Counted from the stretch's first letter, positions 52,121 to 63,500 are shown. The stretch is 64,000 bases of DNA from Lewinellaceae bacterium (GCA_020636135.1 JACJYK010000002.1:267501-331500); one strand, 5' to 3'. A program made the numbers and translations. Notes: generated by a model from the sequence alone, not told the origin.

Positions 52121-54964
52121 TTAAGTTAATAACTTTTCACTCAGAAACCTTCCGGTATGTGAAGACTCAACCTCCAGGATGCCTTCCGGCGGACCCTGAT
52201 AAACCAGGTAACCGCCATCAATACCACCGCCAGGTCCCAGGTCGATCAGCCAGTCTGCGGTTTTGATCACTTCAAGGTTGTGCTCTACGACCACGACCGT
52301 ATGGCCATTTTCTACCAGAGCATTCAGGGCATACAACAATTTATTGATGTCATGAAAATGCAATCCGGTCGTAGGCTCATCAAAAATGAAAAGTATCGAC
52401 TGGTTGGATTGATCTTTATTCAGATAGGAGGCCAGTTTGACCCGTTGCGCCTCGCCTCCGGATAAGGTGCTTGAGGATTGGCCCAGTTTAACATAGCCAA
52501 GTCCTACGTCAGCCAGGGGCTGGATTTTATTGACAATATCCTTTTGGGAAGCAAAGAATACCAATGCCTCCTCAATACTCAGCTCAAGAATATCAAAGAT
52601 GTTTTTACCCTTGTATTCCACATCCAGTACCTCTTGCTTGAATCGTTGTCCTTTGCAATCCTCACAGGTAAGCCGGACATCAGCCAGAAATTGCATCTCC
52701 ACGATGATCTCACCTTCCCCTTTGCAGGTATCGCAGCGGCCTCCATCGGTATTAAAAGAAAAATGTCCCGGTTTAAATCCGCGCATCTTTGATAACGGTT
52801 GCTTGGACATCAGATTACGGATGGAGTCGTAAGCTTTAACGTAGGTGATTGGATTGGATCTGGATGATTTGCCAATGGGATTTTGATTGATCAACTCCAC
52901 CTGATGAATGACCTGCAGATCACCTTCTATGCTGCCATGACGGCCTGGATTGGAAGGGATAGGCTCACCGAACTGGCGAACCAGAGCTGGATGAAGGATA
53001 TGCTTGATCAGTGTCGTTTTTCCCGAACCGGATACGCCACTGACTACGGTCAGGCTCTGTAGCGGAATCGTGACATCGATGTTTTTCAGATTGTGATGGC
53101 GGGCACCTTTAATGGTAATCTTATTGGCAGAATGGCGTCGGCGATTGGGCAGTGCGATCTGCATTTTACCGGTAAGGTATTGTGCCGTAAGGCTATTCGG
53201 AGCTTTGTTGAGAAACTCCCGGTAGGGTCCGGCGAATACCACCTCGCCTCCATGAATGCCTGCCTCCGGACCAATATCCAGGATGTAGTCGGCATTGCGG
53301 ATAACTTCTTCTTCGTGCTCCACCACAACCACAGTGTTCCCCAGATCGCGCAGTGATTTTAATACCTCAACCAGTTTTTCGGTGTCTTTCGGATGAAGGC
53401 CAATGCTGGGTTCGTCGAGGATGTACAGCGAGTTGGTCAGATTGCTTCCCAGGGTTCGCGTGAGGTGGATCCTTTGTGTCTCACCGCCACTCAGGGTAGC
53501 GGCAAGGCGGTCCAGTGTGAGGTAGCCCAGGCCGATCTGATCCATGATCTTCAACCGGCTTTCTATTTCCAGAAGGATGCGGCGGGCTATTTTGATTTCA
53601 CGGTCGAACCAGGTATGGGAAGTGAAAAATGCCACTAATTGATCAATGGGCATCATCACCAGGTCATGGATATTCTTGCCTGCCACCAGAATATACAGGG
53701 CTTCTTTGCGCAAACGCGCTCCTTTACAGGTATGACAGGTCGTCTTGCCGCGGTAGCGGGCCAACAATACCCGGTTTTGAATTTTATACAGGTTTTCCTC
53801 CAACTCGTGAAAGAAATCGTGAATGCCCTGGACCCGGGTATTCCCTTCCCACAGCAACTCCTTTTGTTTGGCAGTCAGATCCTGGTAGGGACGATGGATC
53901 GGAAAGTCATCATCTACATGATCGATGAACCGGTCCAGCCAGCGGGAGGACTTTTCTCCGGACCAGCAAGCTACCGCTCCTTCGTAAACGGATTTTGACG
54001 GATCAGGAATGACTTTTTCTTCGTCGATACCCATCACCTTGCCGTAACCCTCGCAGGTGGGGCAGGCTCCGTAGCTGTTGTTGTAATTAAAAAGTTGCGG
54101 TGTCGGTTCGAGGAAGGATTCTCCATCCAGCTCAAACCGATTGTTGAAAGGGTGGATGTTTTCACCGATTTTGATCCAGCAGTCGCCTTCACTTTCGTAA
54201 AAAGCGGTTTGAACGGAGTCTGCCAATCGGCTGTTCAAGTCATCGTCGTTGTATTTTACGACAATCCGGTCGACCAGGATCATGTATTGCTGGGGCTCTA
54301 TTTCATCCAGTGTCAGATCCAGTTCTTCGTGGGCTTCTTCGAGAAACTGATCTACGCGGATGATGTCGTCCTGATGGAAGATCCGGGTGAATCCTTTTTG
54401 CATCAGGAGCGACAACTCATGGCGGAGGGTACGATCCAGGTATTTATTTTGCAATGGTGCCAGGATGACCACCTTCGTCTCTTCGGGCTGTTCCAGAATG
54501 AAATCCACTACATCGGAGATCTGATGTTTTTTGACCTCTTCGCCGGTGACCGGTGAATAGGTTTTACCGATGCGGGCAAACAACAATCGCAGGTAATCGT
54601 AAATCTCGGTCATGGTACCTACGGTGGACCGGGGATTTTGAGTACTCACCCGTTGTTCGATGGCAATTGCCGGACAAATACCCTTTATGAAGTCCACATC
54701 CGGCTTTTTCATCCGCATCATGAACTGCCGGGCATAAGATGAGAGGCTTTCGACATAGCGTCGTTGCCCTTCGGCATAGAGGGTATCCATGATCAGCGAG
54801 CTCTTTCCCGATCCCGACATACCCGTTACGACAACCAGCAGATCCTTGGGTATGCGTACTTCTATGTCCTTTAGGTTATTGGATCGCGCGCCTTTGATGT
54901 GGATTTCCTGGGGTGTTTCAATGTCTGTGACTAAAAAAGTTTCCTCCAGTAGATGCGGTTTCAT
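52121..54964 (-). CDS. uvrA: Excinuclease ABC subunit UvrA
   Basis: This 947-residue damage-recognition ATPase has two Walker A motifs, GMSGSGKSS (48-56) and GVSGSGKTTL (about 645-655). Two ABC signatures (LSGGETQRIHL and LSGGEAQRVKL) and zinc-finger cysteines (CPTCEGYGKV, CDTCKGEGE, CEDCKGQ) are present. Length is normal. It works with UvrB and UvrC, which lie outside the window. Confidence 0.97.
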   Translation of the reverse strand: MKPHLLEETFLVTDIETPQEIHIKGARSNNLKDIEVRIPKDLLVVVTGMSGSGKSSLIMDTLYAEGQRRYVESLSSYARQFMMRMKKPDVDFIKGICPAIAIEQRVSTQNPRSTVGTMTEIYDYLRLLFARIGKTYSPVTGEEVKKHQISDVVDFILEQPEETKVVILAPLQNKYLDRTLRHELSLLMQKGFTRIFHQDDIIRVDQFLEEAHEELDLTLDEIEPQQYMILVDRIVVKYNDDDLNSRLADSVQTAFYESEGDCWIKIGENIHPFNNRFELDGESFLEPTPQLFNYNNSYGACPTCEGYGKVMGIDEEKVIPDPSKSVYEGAVACWSGEKSSRWLDRFIDHVDDDFPIHRPYQDLTAKQKELLWEGNTRVQGIHDFFHELEENLYKIQNRVLLARYRGKTTCHTCKGARLRKEALYILVAGKNIHDLVMMPIDQLVAFFTSHTWFDREIKIARRILLEIESRLKIMDQIGLGYLTLDRLAATLSGGETQRIHLTRTLGSNLTNSLYILDEPSIGLHPKDTEKLVEVLKSLRDLGNTVVVVEHEEEVIRNADYILDIGPEAGIHGGEVVFAGPYREFLNKAPNSLTAQYLTGKMQIALPNRRRHSANKITIKGARHHNLKNIDVTIPLQSLTVVSGVSGSGKTTLIKHILHPALVRQFGEPIPSNPGRHGSIEGDLQVIHQVELINQNPIGKSSRSNPITYVKAYDSIRNLMSKQPLSKMRGFKPGHFSFNTDGGRCDTCKGEGEIIVEMQFLADVRLTCEDCKGQRFKQEVLDVEYKGKNIFDILELSIEEALVFFASQKDIVNKIQPLADVGLGYVKLGQSSSTLSGGEAQRVKLASYLNKDQSNQSILFIFDEPTTGLHFHDINKLLYALNALVENGHTVVVVEHNLEVIKTADWLIDLGPGGGIDGGYLVYQGPPEGILEVESSHTGRFLSEKLLT

Positions 54965-55127
54965 GAAAATTGGACCGGTTTTTGATTACTTATATTATAA
55001 GTATTTGAAAGGTGAAGCCAATGAGCTAAGATAGAATTAGTAATTGGGTTCATGCAAGCAAACCCAGTAATCGCCGGGAAAGTTTAAAAAAATTTACACG
55101 AGCACGGTTACTATTGCCAAACTTTCA

Positions 55128-55135
55128 TATATTTG
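55128..55135 (+). promoter_or_regulatory. Predicted -7 box for the sigma factor gene
   Basis: TATATTTG matches TAnnTTTG and lies 97 bases before the ATG at 55233, in a 268-base AT-rich intergenic stretch. Confidence 0.4.
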
Positions 55136-55232
55136 GTGCGAAAGTCTTAATTATATCACAAAACGTAGTAAGTATCGACTAATACCTTTACGCTAAAATT
55201 TCTGATTGATAACCGACCAAAAGATTTTAGTT

Positions 55233-55814
55233 ATGAAGGTATTACCGATGAGTGATCAAGAATTGATTAATTGCTACTTAGAAGGTGACGAGAAGGCTTT
55301 CGAGACTCTCCTTAACAGACACAAGACCAAAATTTACACGTCGATTTACCTGTTCGTGAAAGATTCTGAGCAAGCCGAAGATATCTTTCAGGAAGTGTTT
55401 ATCAAGATCATTGATACCATTCGTAGAGGTAAATACAACCACGAAGGTAAATTCCTGCAGTGGGCAATGCGTATCTCGTACAACATGTGCGTGGATCAAT
55501 TCAGAAGATCCAAGCGGAGAACCAATGTTTCACTGTCAGACGAATTTGACATTTTTGACGTAATACCTGCAAGCGATTCCAACATGGAACAGAGCATGAT
55601 CCAGACGCAGACCAATGATAAGGTGCGTAAGTTGATCGATCTGTTACCTGATGAGCAAAGGGAAGTGGTCATCTTACGCCACTATGCAGACATGAGTTTT
55701 AAGGAGATCGCCTCATTGACCCGGGTAAGTATCAACACAGCCCTGGGCCGGATGCGCTATGCACTGATCAACTTGCGCAAGTTGATCGAAGAAAAAGAAC
55801 TGATCCTCCAGTAA
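55233..55814 (+). CDS. ECF-type RNA polymerase sigma factor
   Basis: From the ATG at 55233 this is 193 residues. Region 2 is LLNRHKTKIYTSIYLFVKDSEQAEDIFQEVFIK (about residues 26-60) and region 4 is LPDEQREVVILRHYADMSFKEIASL (about 147-171). It directs RNA polymerase to alternative promoters. No anti-sigma gene is adjacent and no target is obvious. An upstream in-frame TTG would add nine residues. Confidence 0.93.
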   Translation: MKVLPMSDQELINCYLEGDEKAFETLLNRHKTKIYTSIYLFVKDSEQAEDIFQEVFIKIIDTIRRGKYNHEGKFLQWAMRISYNMCVDQFRRSKRRTNVSLSDEFDIFDVIPASDSNMEQSMIQTQTNDKVRKLIDLLPDEQREVVILRHYADMSFKEIASLTRVSINTALGRMRYALINLRKLIEEKELILQ

Positions 55815-55849
55815 TGGAGGTGCAGATAAATGAAATAACCCTAGCACTT

Positions 55850-56128
55850 TTATAAGCGGTTATCATCATCTCTTTGGGCGTTAAAGGTGCGGCTTGAAGT
55901 AGCTGCACCTTCTTTTTTTGGTACCGGATCATAACCGTGACCACCCCATGGATGACATCGCGATATCCGTTTCATCCCCAGCCACATCCCTTTAATTACA
56001 CCCCACTCCTGGATAGCTTCAACAGTATAATGTGAACAGGTAGGCGTATACCGGCAATTCTGACCCAGCCAGGGAGATATCAGCAATTGATACATCCGGA
56101 TCGGGAAAATGAATATTTTCTTGAACAT
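55850..56128 (-). CDS. yidD: Membrane protein insertion efficiency factor YidD
   Basis: This 92-residue protein has the diagnostic cysteine-rich core: YQLLISPWLGQNCRYTPTC and RISRCHPWGGHGYDPVP. It helps YidC insert inner-membrane proteins. It follows the DUF6702-like gene by one base and is likely co-transcribed with it. Confidence 0.95.
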   Translation of the reverse strand: MFKKIFIFPIRMYQLLISPWLGQNCRYTPTCSHYTVEAIQEWGVIKGMWLGMKRISRCHPWGGHGYDPVPKKEGAATSSRTFNAQRDDDNRL

Positions 56129-56129
56129 G

Positions 56130-56654
56130 TTAAAAGTGGATTTCTACCGTCTTCTGTTTCGGCTCAAATAAATGGTAAGTACGCTTCCCCTGCGGGTCCA
56201 TCACCATCAGAATATTACGTTGATCATCGTATAGTTCCATTAAGACATCATAGCGCACGGACAAATCATTCACCGAGGCTATTCCCGGAATCTCAAGATA
56301 GATCCAAACGGCCTGATAGTCCGGCGTAGGTTCCTTGCCAACCCAATCGAAAGTTCTGGGTTCACCGTCTACGGTGAGCTGGAGGTGGGCGGAAAGATAA
56401 TCGTAGATCCACTGGGTGGCTTCATCCTTCTCATGTTCGGTGGAGATCTTCAGGTCTGTGGCACCGTTCATCGCTTCAATTCCCCGCTCCAGGTCGTCTG
56501 TAAAGATGTGCAGACTCATCTGGATGGCCTGATCTTCGGAATTATAAGCCAATTCTGTCTTGGAAATATGCAGGTCGTGAAATGATGATAACGGTAAAGG
56601 ACGGGGAACCCACCATCCGGTAATCACGCTGAATAAAAGTAAAGGCACATTCAT
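56130..56654 (-). CDS. DUF6702-like exported protein
   Basis: This 174-residue protein has an N-terminal hydrophobic signal (about 1-18). The mature part begins with SFHDLHISKTELAYN and is beta-rich (QAIQMSLHIFTDDL, VWIYLEIPGI). This resembles DUF6702 proteins, which are common exported Bacteroidota proteins of unknown function. It is 27 bases after the HupE-like gene. Confidence 0.8.
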   Translation of the reverse strand: MNVPLLLFSVITGWWVPRPLPLSSFHDLHISKTELAYNSEDQAIQMSLHIFTDDLERGIEAMNGATDLKISTEHEKDEATQWIYDYLSAHLQLTVDGEPRTFDWVGKEPTPDYQAVWIYLEIPGIASVNDLSVRYDVLMELYDDQRNILMVMDPQGKRTYHLFEPKQKTVEIHF

Positions 56655-56681
56655 ATACCTTATAAGTTTCCCGGTTAAGAA

Positions 56682-57281
56682 TTAGTTTCCAATCAAAGCT
56701 TCAAAGGTCTCCAGCATCAGGATAAACGCAATGCCGGCGGTGGCTCCGGAGATCACCTGCGTCCAGTCTTTTTTATTGACCTGCAATCGGTTAAGGAACA
56801 GATAGGACAATAACAAGATTACACTCACGATCATCAGCTGACCTACTTCGATACCCACATTGAATGCGAAAAGTGGTTTTACCACACTCTCTTCCTGGCC
56901 CATTAAGCTCCGGAAATAGTTGGAGAAACCCATCCCATGAATCAGCCCAAAGAAAAGAGCCATAAAATAATTCAATGTAATCCGATGGACATCTTGTGAA
57001 CTGGGTTTGCGGGCTATGTTGTAAACACTGGTGATGAAAATGGTTACCGGGATCAGGAATTCGATCAAAGCACTGGGGACCTTGATGACACTGAGTGCAG
57101 CCAAAGCCAGGGTGATGGAGTGGCCTATCGTGAATGCGGTAACCAGGATGGCCACCTGCCTCCATTGATTAAGACTGTAGATGGCACAAAGTGCTATGAT
57201 AAATACGATGTGGTCGTAAGCGTGGATATCCGCGATGTGATCAAGACCTAACCGTAAGTAAAACAAAAATGCACTTTCCAC
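56682..57281 (-). CDS. HupE/UreJ-like membrane protein
   Basis: This 199-residue protein starts at GTG. It has about six membrane helices and the histidine-rich motifs seen in the HupE/UreJ family: GLDHIADIHAYDHIVFI near the N-terminus and LFFGLIHGMGFSNYF. Members are suspected metal permeases, for example of nickel, but no hydrogenase or urease is in the window, so the substrate is unknown. Confidence 0.83.
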   Translation of the reverse strand: MESAFLFYLRLGLDHIADIHAYDHIVFIIALCAIYSLNQWRQVAILVTAFTIGHSITLALAALSVIKVPSALIEFLIPVTIFITSVYNIARKPSSQDVHRITLNYFMALFFGLIHGMGFSNYFRSLMGQEESVVKPLFAFNVGIEVGQLMIVSVILLLSYLFLNRLQVNKKDWTQVISGATAGIAFILMLETFEALIGN

Positions 57282-57358
57282 GCGAATCCCTTTTCAAAGC
57301 GAAGATACCGGCGGGACCATGACCATAAAGACCGTGGTTCCGCCAGCTTATATTAAGA

Positions 57359-58672
57359 TCAATAGCGGTAATAATCCGGTTTAAAGGGACCTTCCGGAGT
57401 TACCCCGATGTATTCTGCCTGGTCCGGACTGAGCACGTCCAATTCAACCCCGATTTTAGCGAGGTGTAGGTTGGCTACTTTTTCGTCCAGATGTTTTGGT
57501 AGGGTGTACACCTTATTCTCATACTGATCGTGATGTTTCCACAATTCGATCTGAGCCAGTACCTGATTGGTAAAGGAATTGGACATCACAAAACTGGGGT
57601 GGCCGGTGGCGCAGCCCAGGTTCACCAGACGACCTTCAGCAAGTACGATGATATCATTTCCGTCAATGGTGTATTTATCCACCTGTGGTTTGATGGTATC
57701 TTTGGTCTTGCCGTAGTTTTTGTTCAACCAGGCCATATCCAGTTCGTTATCAAAATGACCGATGTTACACACGATGGTTTTGTCTTTCAGCAGGCGGAAG
57801 TGTTCTTCGGCCAGCACTTTTTTGCAACCAGTGGCGGTGATGATGATGTTGGCTTCCGGTGCTGCGTTGACCATTTTCTTGACTTCATAACCGTCCATTG
57901 CTGCCTGTAGTGCACAGATCGGGTCAATTTCGGTGACGATAACCCGGCATCCGGCGCCACGAAGTGAAGCGGCGGTACCTTTGCCGACATCGCCATATCC
58001 TGCAACAACGGCTACTTTCCCGGCCATCATGATGTCCGTTGCCCTGCGGATGGCATCCACCGCACTTTCCCGGCATCCGTATTTGTTGTCAAATTTCGAC
58101 TTGGTTACACTGTCGTTTACGTTGATAGCAGGCATGGACAGGGTTCCTTTCTTTTCACGCTCATACAGGCGATGTACGCCGGTGGTGGTTTCCTCGCTGA
58201 TGCCGCGGACATTCCGTACCAATTCGGGATAGCGGTCAAGAACGACATTGGTCAGGTCTCCTCCATCATCAAGGATCATATTGAGCGGCTTGCCGTCTTT
58301 GAAGGCAAACAGGGTTTGCTCGATACACCACTCGTATTCTTCTTCGGTCATGCCTTTCCAGGCAAAGACAGGAACGCCGGTTGCAGCAATGGCGGCAGCG
58401 GCATGATCCTGAGTGCTGAAAATATTGCAGGATGACCAGCTTACTTCCGCGCCCAGTTCAACGAGGGTCTCGATGAGTACGGCAGTTTGAATGGTCATAT
58501 GCAGGCAGCCGGCGATGCGTGCCCCAGTCAGTGGTTTGCTCGAACCAAATTCCTCTCTGAGCGAAATCAGTCCGGGCATCTCGGCTTCAGCAAGTTCTAT
58601 CTCTTTGCGACCCCAGCCTGCCAGGTTCAGGTCTTTTACTTTGTAAGCCGGTTTTTGTTCTATAGTTTGCAT
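57359..58672 (-). CDS. ahcY: Adenosylhomocysteinase
   Basis: This 437-residue enzyme hydrolyses S-adenosylhomocysteine to adenosine and homocysteine, completing the methyl cycle. Motifs include LTGARIAGCLHMTIQTAVLI, ILDDGGDLTN, VNDSVTKSKFDNKYGCRES, and the NAD-binding GYGDVGKGTAASLRGAGC near 224-241. The C-terminus PDYYRY is characteristic. It is monocistronic as far as visible. Confidence 0.97.
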   Translation of the reverse strand: MQTIEQKPAYKVKDLNLAGWGRKEIELAEAEMPGLISLREEFGSSKPLTGARIAGCLHMTIQTAVLIETLVELGAEVSWSSCNIFSTQDHAAAAIAATGVPVFAWKGMTEEEYEWCIEQTLFAFKDGKPLNMILDDGGDLTNVVLDRYPELVRNVRGISEETTTGVHRLYEREKKGTLSMPAINVNDSVTKSKFDNKYGCRESAVDAIRRATDIMMAGKVAVVAGYGDVGKGTAASLRGAGCRVIVTEIDPICALQAAMDGYEVKKMVNAAPEANIIITATGCKKVLAEEHFRLLKDKTIVCNIGHFDNELDMAWLNKNYGKTKDTIKPQVDKYTIDGNDIIVLAEGRLVNLGCATGHPSFVMSNSFTNQVLAQIELWKHHDQYENKVYTLPKHLDEKVANLHLAKIGVELDVLSPDQAEYIGVTPEGPFKPDYYRY

Positions 58673-58724
58673 ACAGTGTTATTTAAAATCATCGGTTTTT
58701 AAAAGATGGCGCAAGATACGAAGT

Positions 58725-59843
58725 TCAGTAGTTATCGTCAATTACCTGCCGGTAAAGATGGTTCCATTGATCAGCGACTCCGGCGGGATCAAACCGGGCG
58801 AGGTGTTTCCTTTTCTGTTCATCGTAATCAGGATCCGGTTTTGCATTCAGGGCATACAAGGTTGCCTCGGCGAGTTCACCAGGGTCCCTGCCACTGACAT
58901 AATGGGCCAGCTCTCCTCCTGCCTCCGGTAATGAACTCTCACGGGTGGTGATGACAGGAACATCAAGTACAATGCTTTCCAGTACCGGAAGCCCAAATCC
59001 TTCATAGAGGGAAGGATAGATCACCGCCGACGCGCCCTTCATGATGAGGGGAACCTGATCGGGGGCTATGTGCCCCAGCCAGATCACCTGCCCTTGTAAC
59101 CCATGAGTGTTAGCGTATTCACGGCATTTGCGTTCGTATTGTTTTCCTTTGCCCACGATGACCAGTGGGATATCCAGCTTGCGGTTAACATGCAATGCCT
59201 GGAGGACCAGCAGGGCATTTTTGCGATGGGAAAGCGCCCCTACATAAAGCAGGTATATTTCCGGCAGTTGGTATTGTGAACGCATTGCTGCTACAGCTTC
59301 CGTGGAAGGGGTATTCCTGAAGATAGGGAGGACGGACTGATGGATAACCCGGATGCGTTCCGGAGATACCGGGAAATGGGTGAGGATATCCTGCCTTGTA
59401 TGCTCGCTGATGGCTACGATCTGGTCGGCATTTTTCAATGCATACTGCACTTTTCGTTCATAGGTGATCCGGTCAGGCAATGGAAAATCCTGAGGGAAAT
59501 GCCGGTAGATCAGATCGTGGATGGTAACTACTTTTTTGACATTACTCCGGTCGATGGTAAATGGCAGTTCATGGCTCAGCCCGTGGTACAACTGCAATTC
59601 CGCAGGAAAACTCGACGGCAGCGAAAACGATCTCCACCACCAGGTCTTCCTGGCCGGATAATGCGTTTGGAACGGAGAAATTAAAAAAGGCCGGGACCAG
59701 GGATGATGTGATATGGAAGGTGAAAATAAATGATAGGCGTTCTCCGGATGATGGGTGCTCAGATCACGGAGCAATGTCCGGCTGTAGTTACCCAGACCGC
59801 TGGTATTGTGAAACAAACGTTTGGCATCAAAACCAAGGATCAT
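58725..59843 (-). CDS. Glycosyltransferase family 4-type enzyme
   Basis: This 372-residue protein has the GT-B fold. An N-terminal glycine loop is in RLFHNTSGLGNYSRTLL, the middle has LLYVGALSHRKNALLVLQAL, and the nucleotide-sugar site is YPSLYEGFGLPVLES near 276-290. The donor and acceptor are unknown. No other polysaccharide-assembly genes flank it. Confidence 0.9.
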   Translation of the reverse strand: MILGFDAKRLFHNTSGLGNYSRTLLRDLSTHHPENAYHLFSPSISHHPWSRPFLISPFQTHYPARKTWWWRSFSLPSSFPAELQLYHGLSHELPFTIDRSNVKKVVTIHDLIYRHFPQDFPLPDRITYERKVQYALKNADQIVAISEHTRQDILTHFPVSPERIRVIHQSVLPIFRNTPSTEAVAAMRSQYQLPEIYLLYVGALSHRKNALLVLQALHVNRKLDIPLVIVGKGKQYERKCREYANTHGLQGQVIWLGHIAPDQVPLIMKGASAVIYPSLYEGFGLPVLESIVLDVPVITTRESSLPEAGGELAHYVSGRDPGELAEATLYALNAKPDPDYDEQKRKHLARFDPAGVADQWNHLYRQVIDDNY

Positions 59844-59884
59844 AGACAGGACTTAATTCCAATTTCCATCGAAAGGTAAGGTCT

Positions 59885-59929
59885 TAAAAAGAACATTGGG
59901 CTACAGGAAACGGATCCAATAGCCCAATG
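59885..59929 (-). terminator. Terminator of the DUF2911 gene
   Basis: On the minus strand CATTGGGCTA (complement of 920-929 of the 59 kb block) pairs with TAGCCCAATG in a 10-bp stem with a 16-base loop, followed by TTCTTTTT. It lies 28 bases after the DUF2911 stop codon. Confidence 0.7.
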
Positions 59930-59956
59930 AATACAAATTTCAAACAAATTCGATTC

Positions 59957-60487
59957 TTATTTTAACCCCAACTGCACCGGAACGACTGTTTTGTCCCAGA
60001 TAAACTGCAGGGTTGCTGAATTATCCCGCAAATCATTCAAGGTAATCAGGAAACTTTCGCAGGAGACATTCATCATTTCCGGTTTTACCATGACACTTAA
60101 ATCCGGAGTCTTTTCCATGTAAGCGTTGAATCCGCTTTCATTGTACTTGTAGAAATTGACGGTCCACTGAGAAGCTGTCGGGCTGGTCAGGATTGCATAG
60201 GATCCAGCCGGCAAAGATTTGCCTTCAACCATCACATCTTTGCTGAAAGTGATCTTGGTGGCGCTATTGGCACCGGTACGCCACAGCTTACCATAAGGTA
60301 CCAGTCCATCAGCAGCAAATATCGTCCGGTCTTTAACTCCGGGACGTGAATATTCGATGGTGATATCGGTGGTTCCGGCCTTCTGCTCTACTTTAGAAGT
60401 CGGACTGGGCATTGCCTTGTCCTGCGCTTGAGCCGGTGTGAGATAGGCCATCAGGGCCAGGGCAAATAGAAAGACTAATTTCTTCAT
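59957..60487 (-). CDS. DUF2911-family exported protein
   Basis: This 176-residue protein has a signal peptide ending in TPAQAQ (residue 22). The body carries the DUF2911 pattern: SKVEQKAGTTDITIEYSRPG, GKLWRTGANSATKITFS and LPAGSYAILTSP. The family is of unknown function and occurs widely in Bacteroidota. It has its own terminator downstream. Confidence 0.87.
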   Translation of the reverse strand: MKKLVFLFALALMAYLTPAQAQDKAMPSPTSKVEQKAGTTDITIEYSRPGVKDRTIFAADGLVPYGKLWRTGANSATKITFSKDVMVEGKSLPAGSYAILTSPTASQWTVNFYKYNESGFNAYMEKTPDLSVMVKPEMMNVSCESFLITLNDLRDNSATLQFIWDKTVVPVQLGLK

Positions 60488-60588
60488 GTTCTTTTCTTTT
60501 GTTAACAGGTTAAAGTTGTGATAGTTAACTCAAAAGCGAACGAATGGTTTGCCGGTTTAAGTATATTTTAACAAATTTCCGCACCCCT

Positions 60589-63500
60589 TTATTTACTGCC
60601 ATTGCCCGATTTAACACCAGGAAGATTGGTAGCGGGGCTTCCTCCCTGCCAGTCGAATGCCGGGGCTGATTTTGGATCCGGATAGACCTCAGCCAGGTTA
60701 TCTGCATTGTAGAGTCTTCCGTTTTTCATCACAAAGGCCACCGTATTGGATTGCCGGATATTTTCCAGGGGATTTCCATTCAGGATGACCAGGTCTGCCA
60801 GCTTGCCAGGTTCGATGCTTCCCACTTCCTTGTCCAGTCCCAGGGCGCGGGCTCCCAGGATGGTTGCCACTTTCAGGGCATTGTGATTGGAGATGCCTCC
60901 GCTGGCTATCGACCACAATTCCCAGTGATAGCCCTGGCCTTCCAACTGGCCATGAGACCCGATGCCTGATAATCCTCCGGCCTGAACGAGGTGATTGACA
61001 AATTCGGCGTGGCGCGGGAAAATATGCTCTTCTTTCATAAACCATCCCGGGCGGCGGCGCGACTTATCATCGAGTTCCTCTTTCGGAGTGAAATAGTTCA
61101 ATTTGGCATTGCCCTGCACATCTTCGGTGGCGTAATAATAATTCTCCGCCCATGGTCCACCGTAGGCGACCAGTAAGGTCGGCGTATAGGCCATATGCGA
61201 CTGGGCCACCATCTGTACCACATCGTTGTAGATGGGATATATGGGGAAAGAATGTTCGTGGCCCGGGTAACCATCCAGCAGTTGGGTCATGTTTAGCTTA
61301 AAGTCCAGACCGCCTTCGGTCGTGGGCATGATGCCCTGTTCTTTCGCAGCCTGGATGATCCACTGGCGGTTCTGGCGGTTGCCGACCAGGTACATTTTGA
61401 TGTACTGGGTGTGGTAATAATCCGAATACTGCTTCAGGATGTTGCGTGCGTGATCCAGGCTGGTGATGCGGTAGGCCCAGAATCCCACACCAGGACCAGT
61501 CGAATAGACCCGCGGCCCTAACATCATGCCTGCATCCACCATATCAGAGTAGGTCAGCACATCGGTGGTTGCTGTCTGAGGGTCGCGGGTGGTGGTGACG
61601 CCATAAGCCAGGTTAGCCGCATAGTTCCAAACCTGTTTTTTATGGATTCCCCATGCCGGCCACATATGCGCATGGGTATCCACAAATCCGGGAATGATGG
61701 TCTTTCCTTTCATGTCCATCACCTGGGTTCCGGCAGGTACTTTAAGCGTTCCGGATTTACCTACCTGTACGATTCTGGCATTCTCGATGTATATGTCACC
61801 GCGTGACAGGATCTCATCGCCTTTCATGGTTATAATGCGGGCACCTTTCAGCAGGACGTGGCCATGAGGGATGTCTTTTGGAACCATCACCTTGATCCGC
61901 ATTTCGTTGGGCTTGTATTTTTTGTCATCCTCTTTCTCGTCCTTTTTCGAGTCATCCTCTTTCTTCTCTCCGGCTGACTTGGCCTTTTCCTTCTCCTTCT
62001 TTTCTTTCTCGAGCGCTTCTTTCGTGGTTCGGGCTTCCGCCAGATTGTAACGGAAATAAGCATTACCCAGCGTAAAATGAACCTCACTGGCGTCAGCAGT
62101 CCAGAGTGGAAATTCGCCTCCCAGTTCGGTAAGTTTCATCGATGGAAACGCTGCATTATCCGGGTTTGATACGCTGATCTTTGGCGTTTCACCCAGTACG
62201 GGAGGTATGGTGATGATGTAGATGTCGTTGTTGATCTTGGCCAGGGCCTGATCTCCTTCCGGAGCCATCAGGATCAACTCTGCACTGGATGGTTTGCGCT
62301 CCGGTTCGGTGGCGGTGGCTGTCAACAGACAGTCTTCTTCCAGTGAAGCCGGGAAGGTGGTTATGCCAGTCACTTTCACCAGTGTTTTTTCGTCGGTGCC
62401 ATCCCAGCGCATGGAAAGCAGTCCTTCGCTTTCTTTGAAGAGGTATACGCGGTCATTACTTTTAACGAAATGTGGCTTGCTTCTGCCGTTGGCCTGTTTG
62501 ATAATGGTCATGGACCCTCCGGCAGCCGGAACCCAGGCAATGTCTTCGCCTGCACCGAAAGCCACCGGTCCTATGGATTGAACATAGGATCGGGCCGGGC
62601 CATAGATGAATGCAATACGGTTTGTACGACCATCCCAGGCCAGGTCGGTATACAGCCCGGACTGGGTGGTGATCTGGTTGGGAGTTCCTCCGGATGCTGC
62701 TACCGTATAAATGTGACCGGCATTGCCTTCCCAGGTGCTGAAAGCAATGGTTTTGCTGTCCGGAGACCAGGCAGGCATAGCTTCTGTGACCTGCATGCCG
62801 GTAACTCTCCGCGGGGTGCCGCCTGGGAAATCCATCACGTATAAGCGATTCAGAGCGGTAAAGGCCAGTTTGGAACCATCCGGTGACAATGCCGGATCGC
62901 GGATCTGGTTGACGACCATCAGGGAATCATCCTTGATGGGATAATTGAAATGTACCTGAGGTCCGAAATCCAGATCGGTATCAACCATAAAGGGAATATC
63001 TGTGGCAGCGCCGCCGTCGACAGGTATCTGGTGGATCTTGCCACCATAGGAAGCGATCAGGAATTTGCTGTCCGGGGTGAAAGCCATACCCGGCAATACG
63101 CCCAGTGGAGCGATGGACTCTTGTTCATCATGTTGGACAGGATAGGCAAGCCAGGACTCATCGCCGGTCGCGAGGTCCCGTTTGACCAGGCCGGTTTCGG
63201 TGTTGTACCGGGATCCATAGACCAACCATTTGCCATCCGGCGAAAGCGTGGGGGCAAAAGCGGAGCCATACCGCCCGGTGTGCCGGGTCATTTCGCCTGT
63301 TTCCAGATTGTAAGTTCCCAGCTGATACTGTGGCAGCTGCGCATTGTAGTTCCAGGCGGAGTTACGCTGGGAAAACCACACCAGTTTGCCATCGGGCGCA
63401 AAGGTGGGTTCGGAAATTTTAAGATTGTCCGGTTTATCGACAAGTTGAATGCCTCCGCCGCCTTCATGATGATAGAGGTAGAGCTTCCAGTTACGGCCCC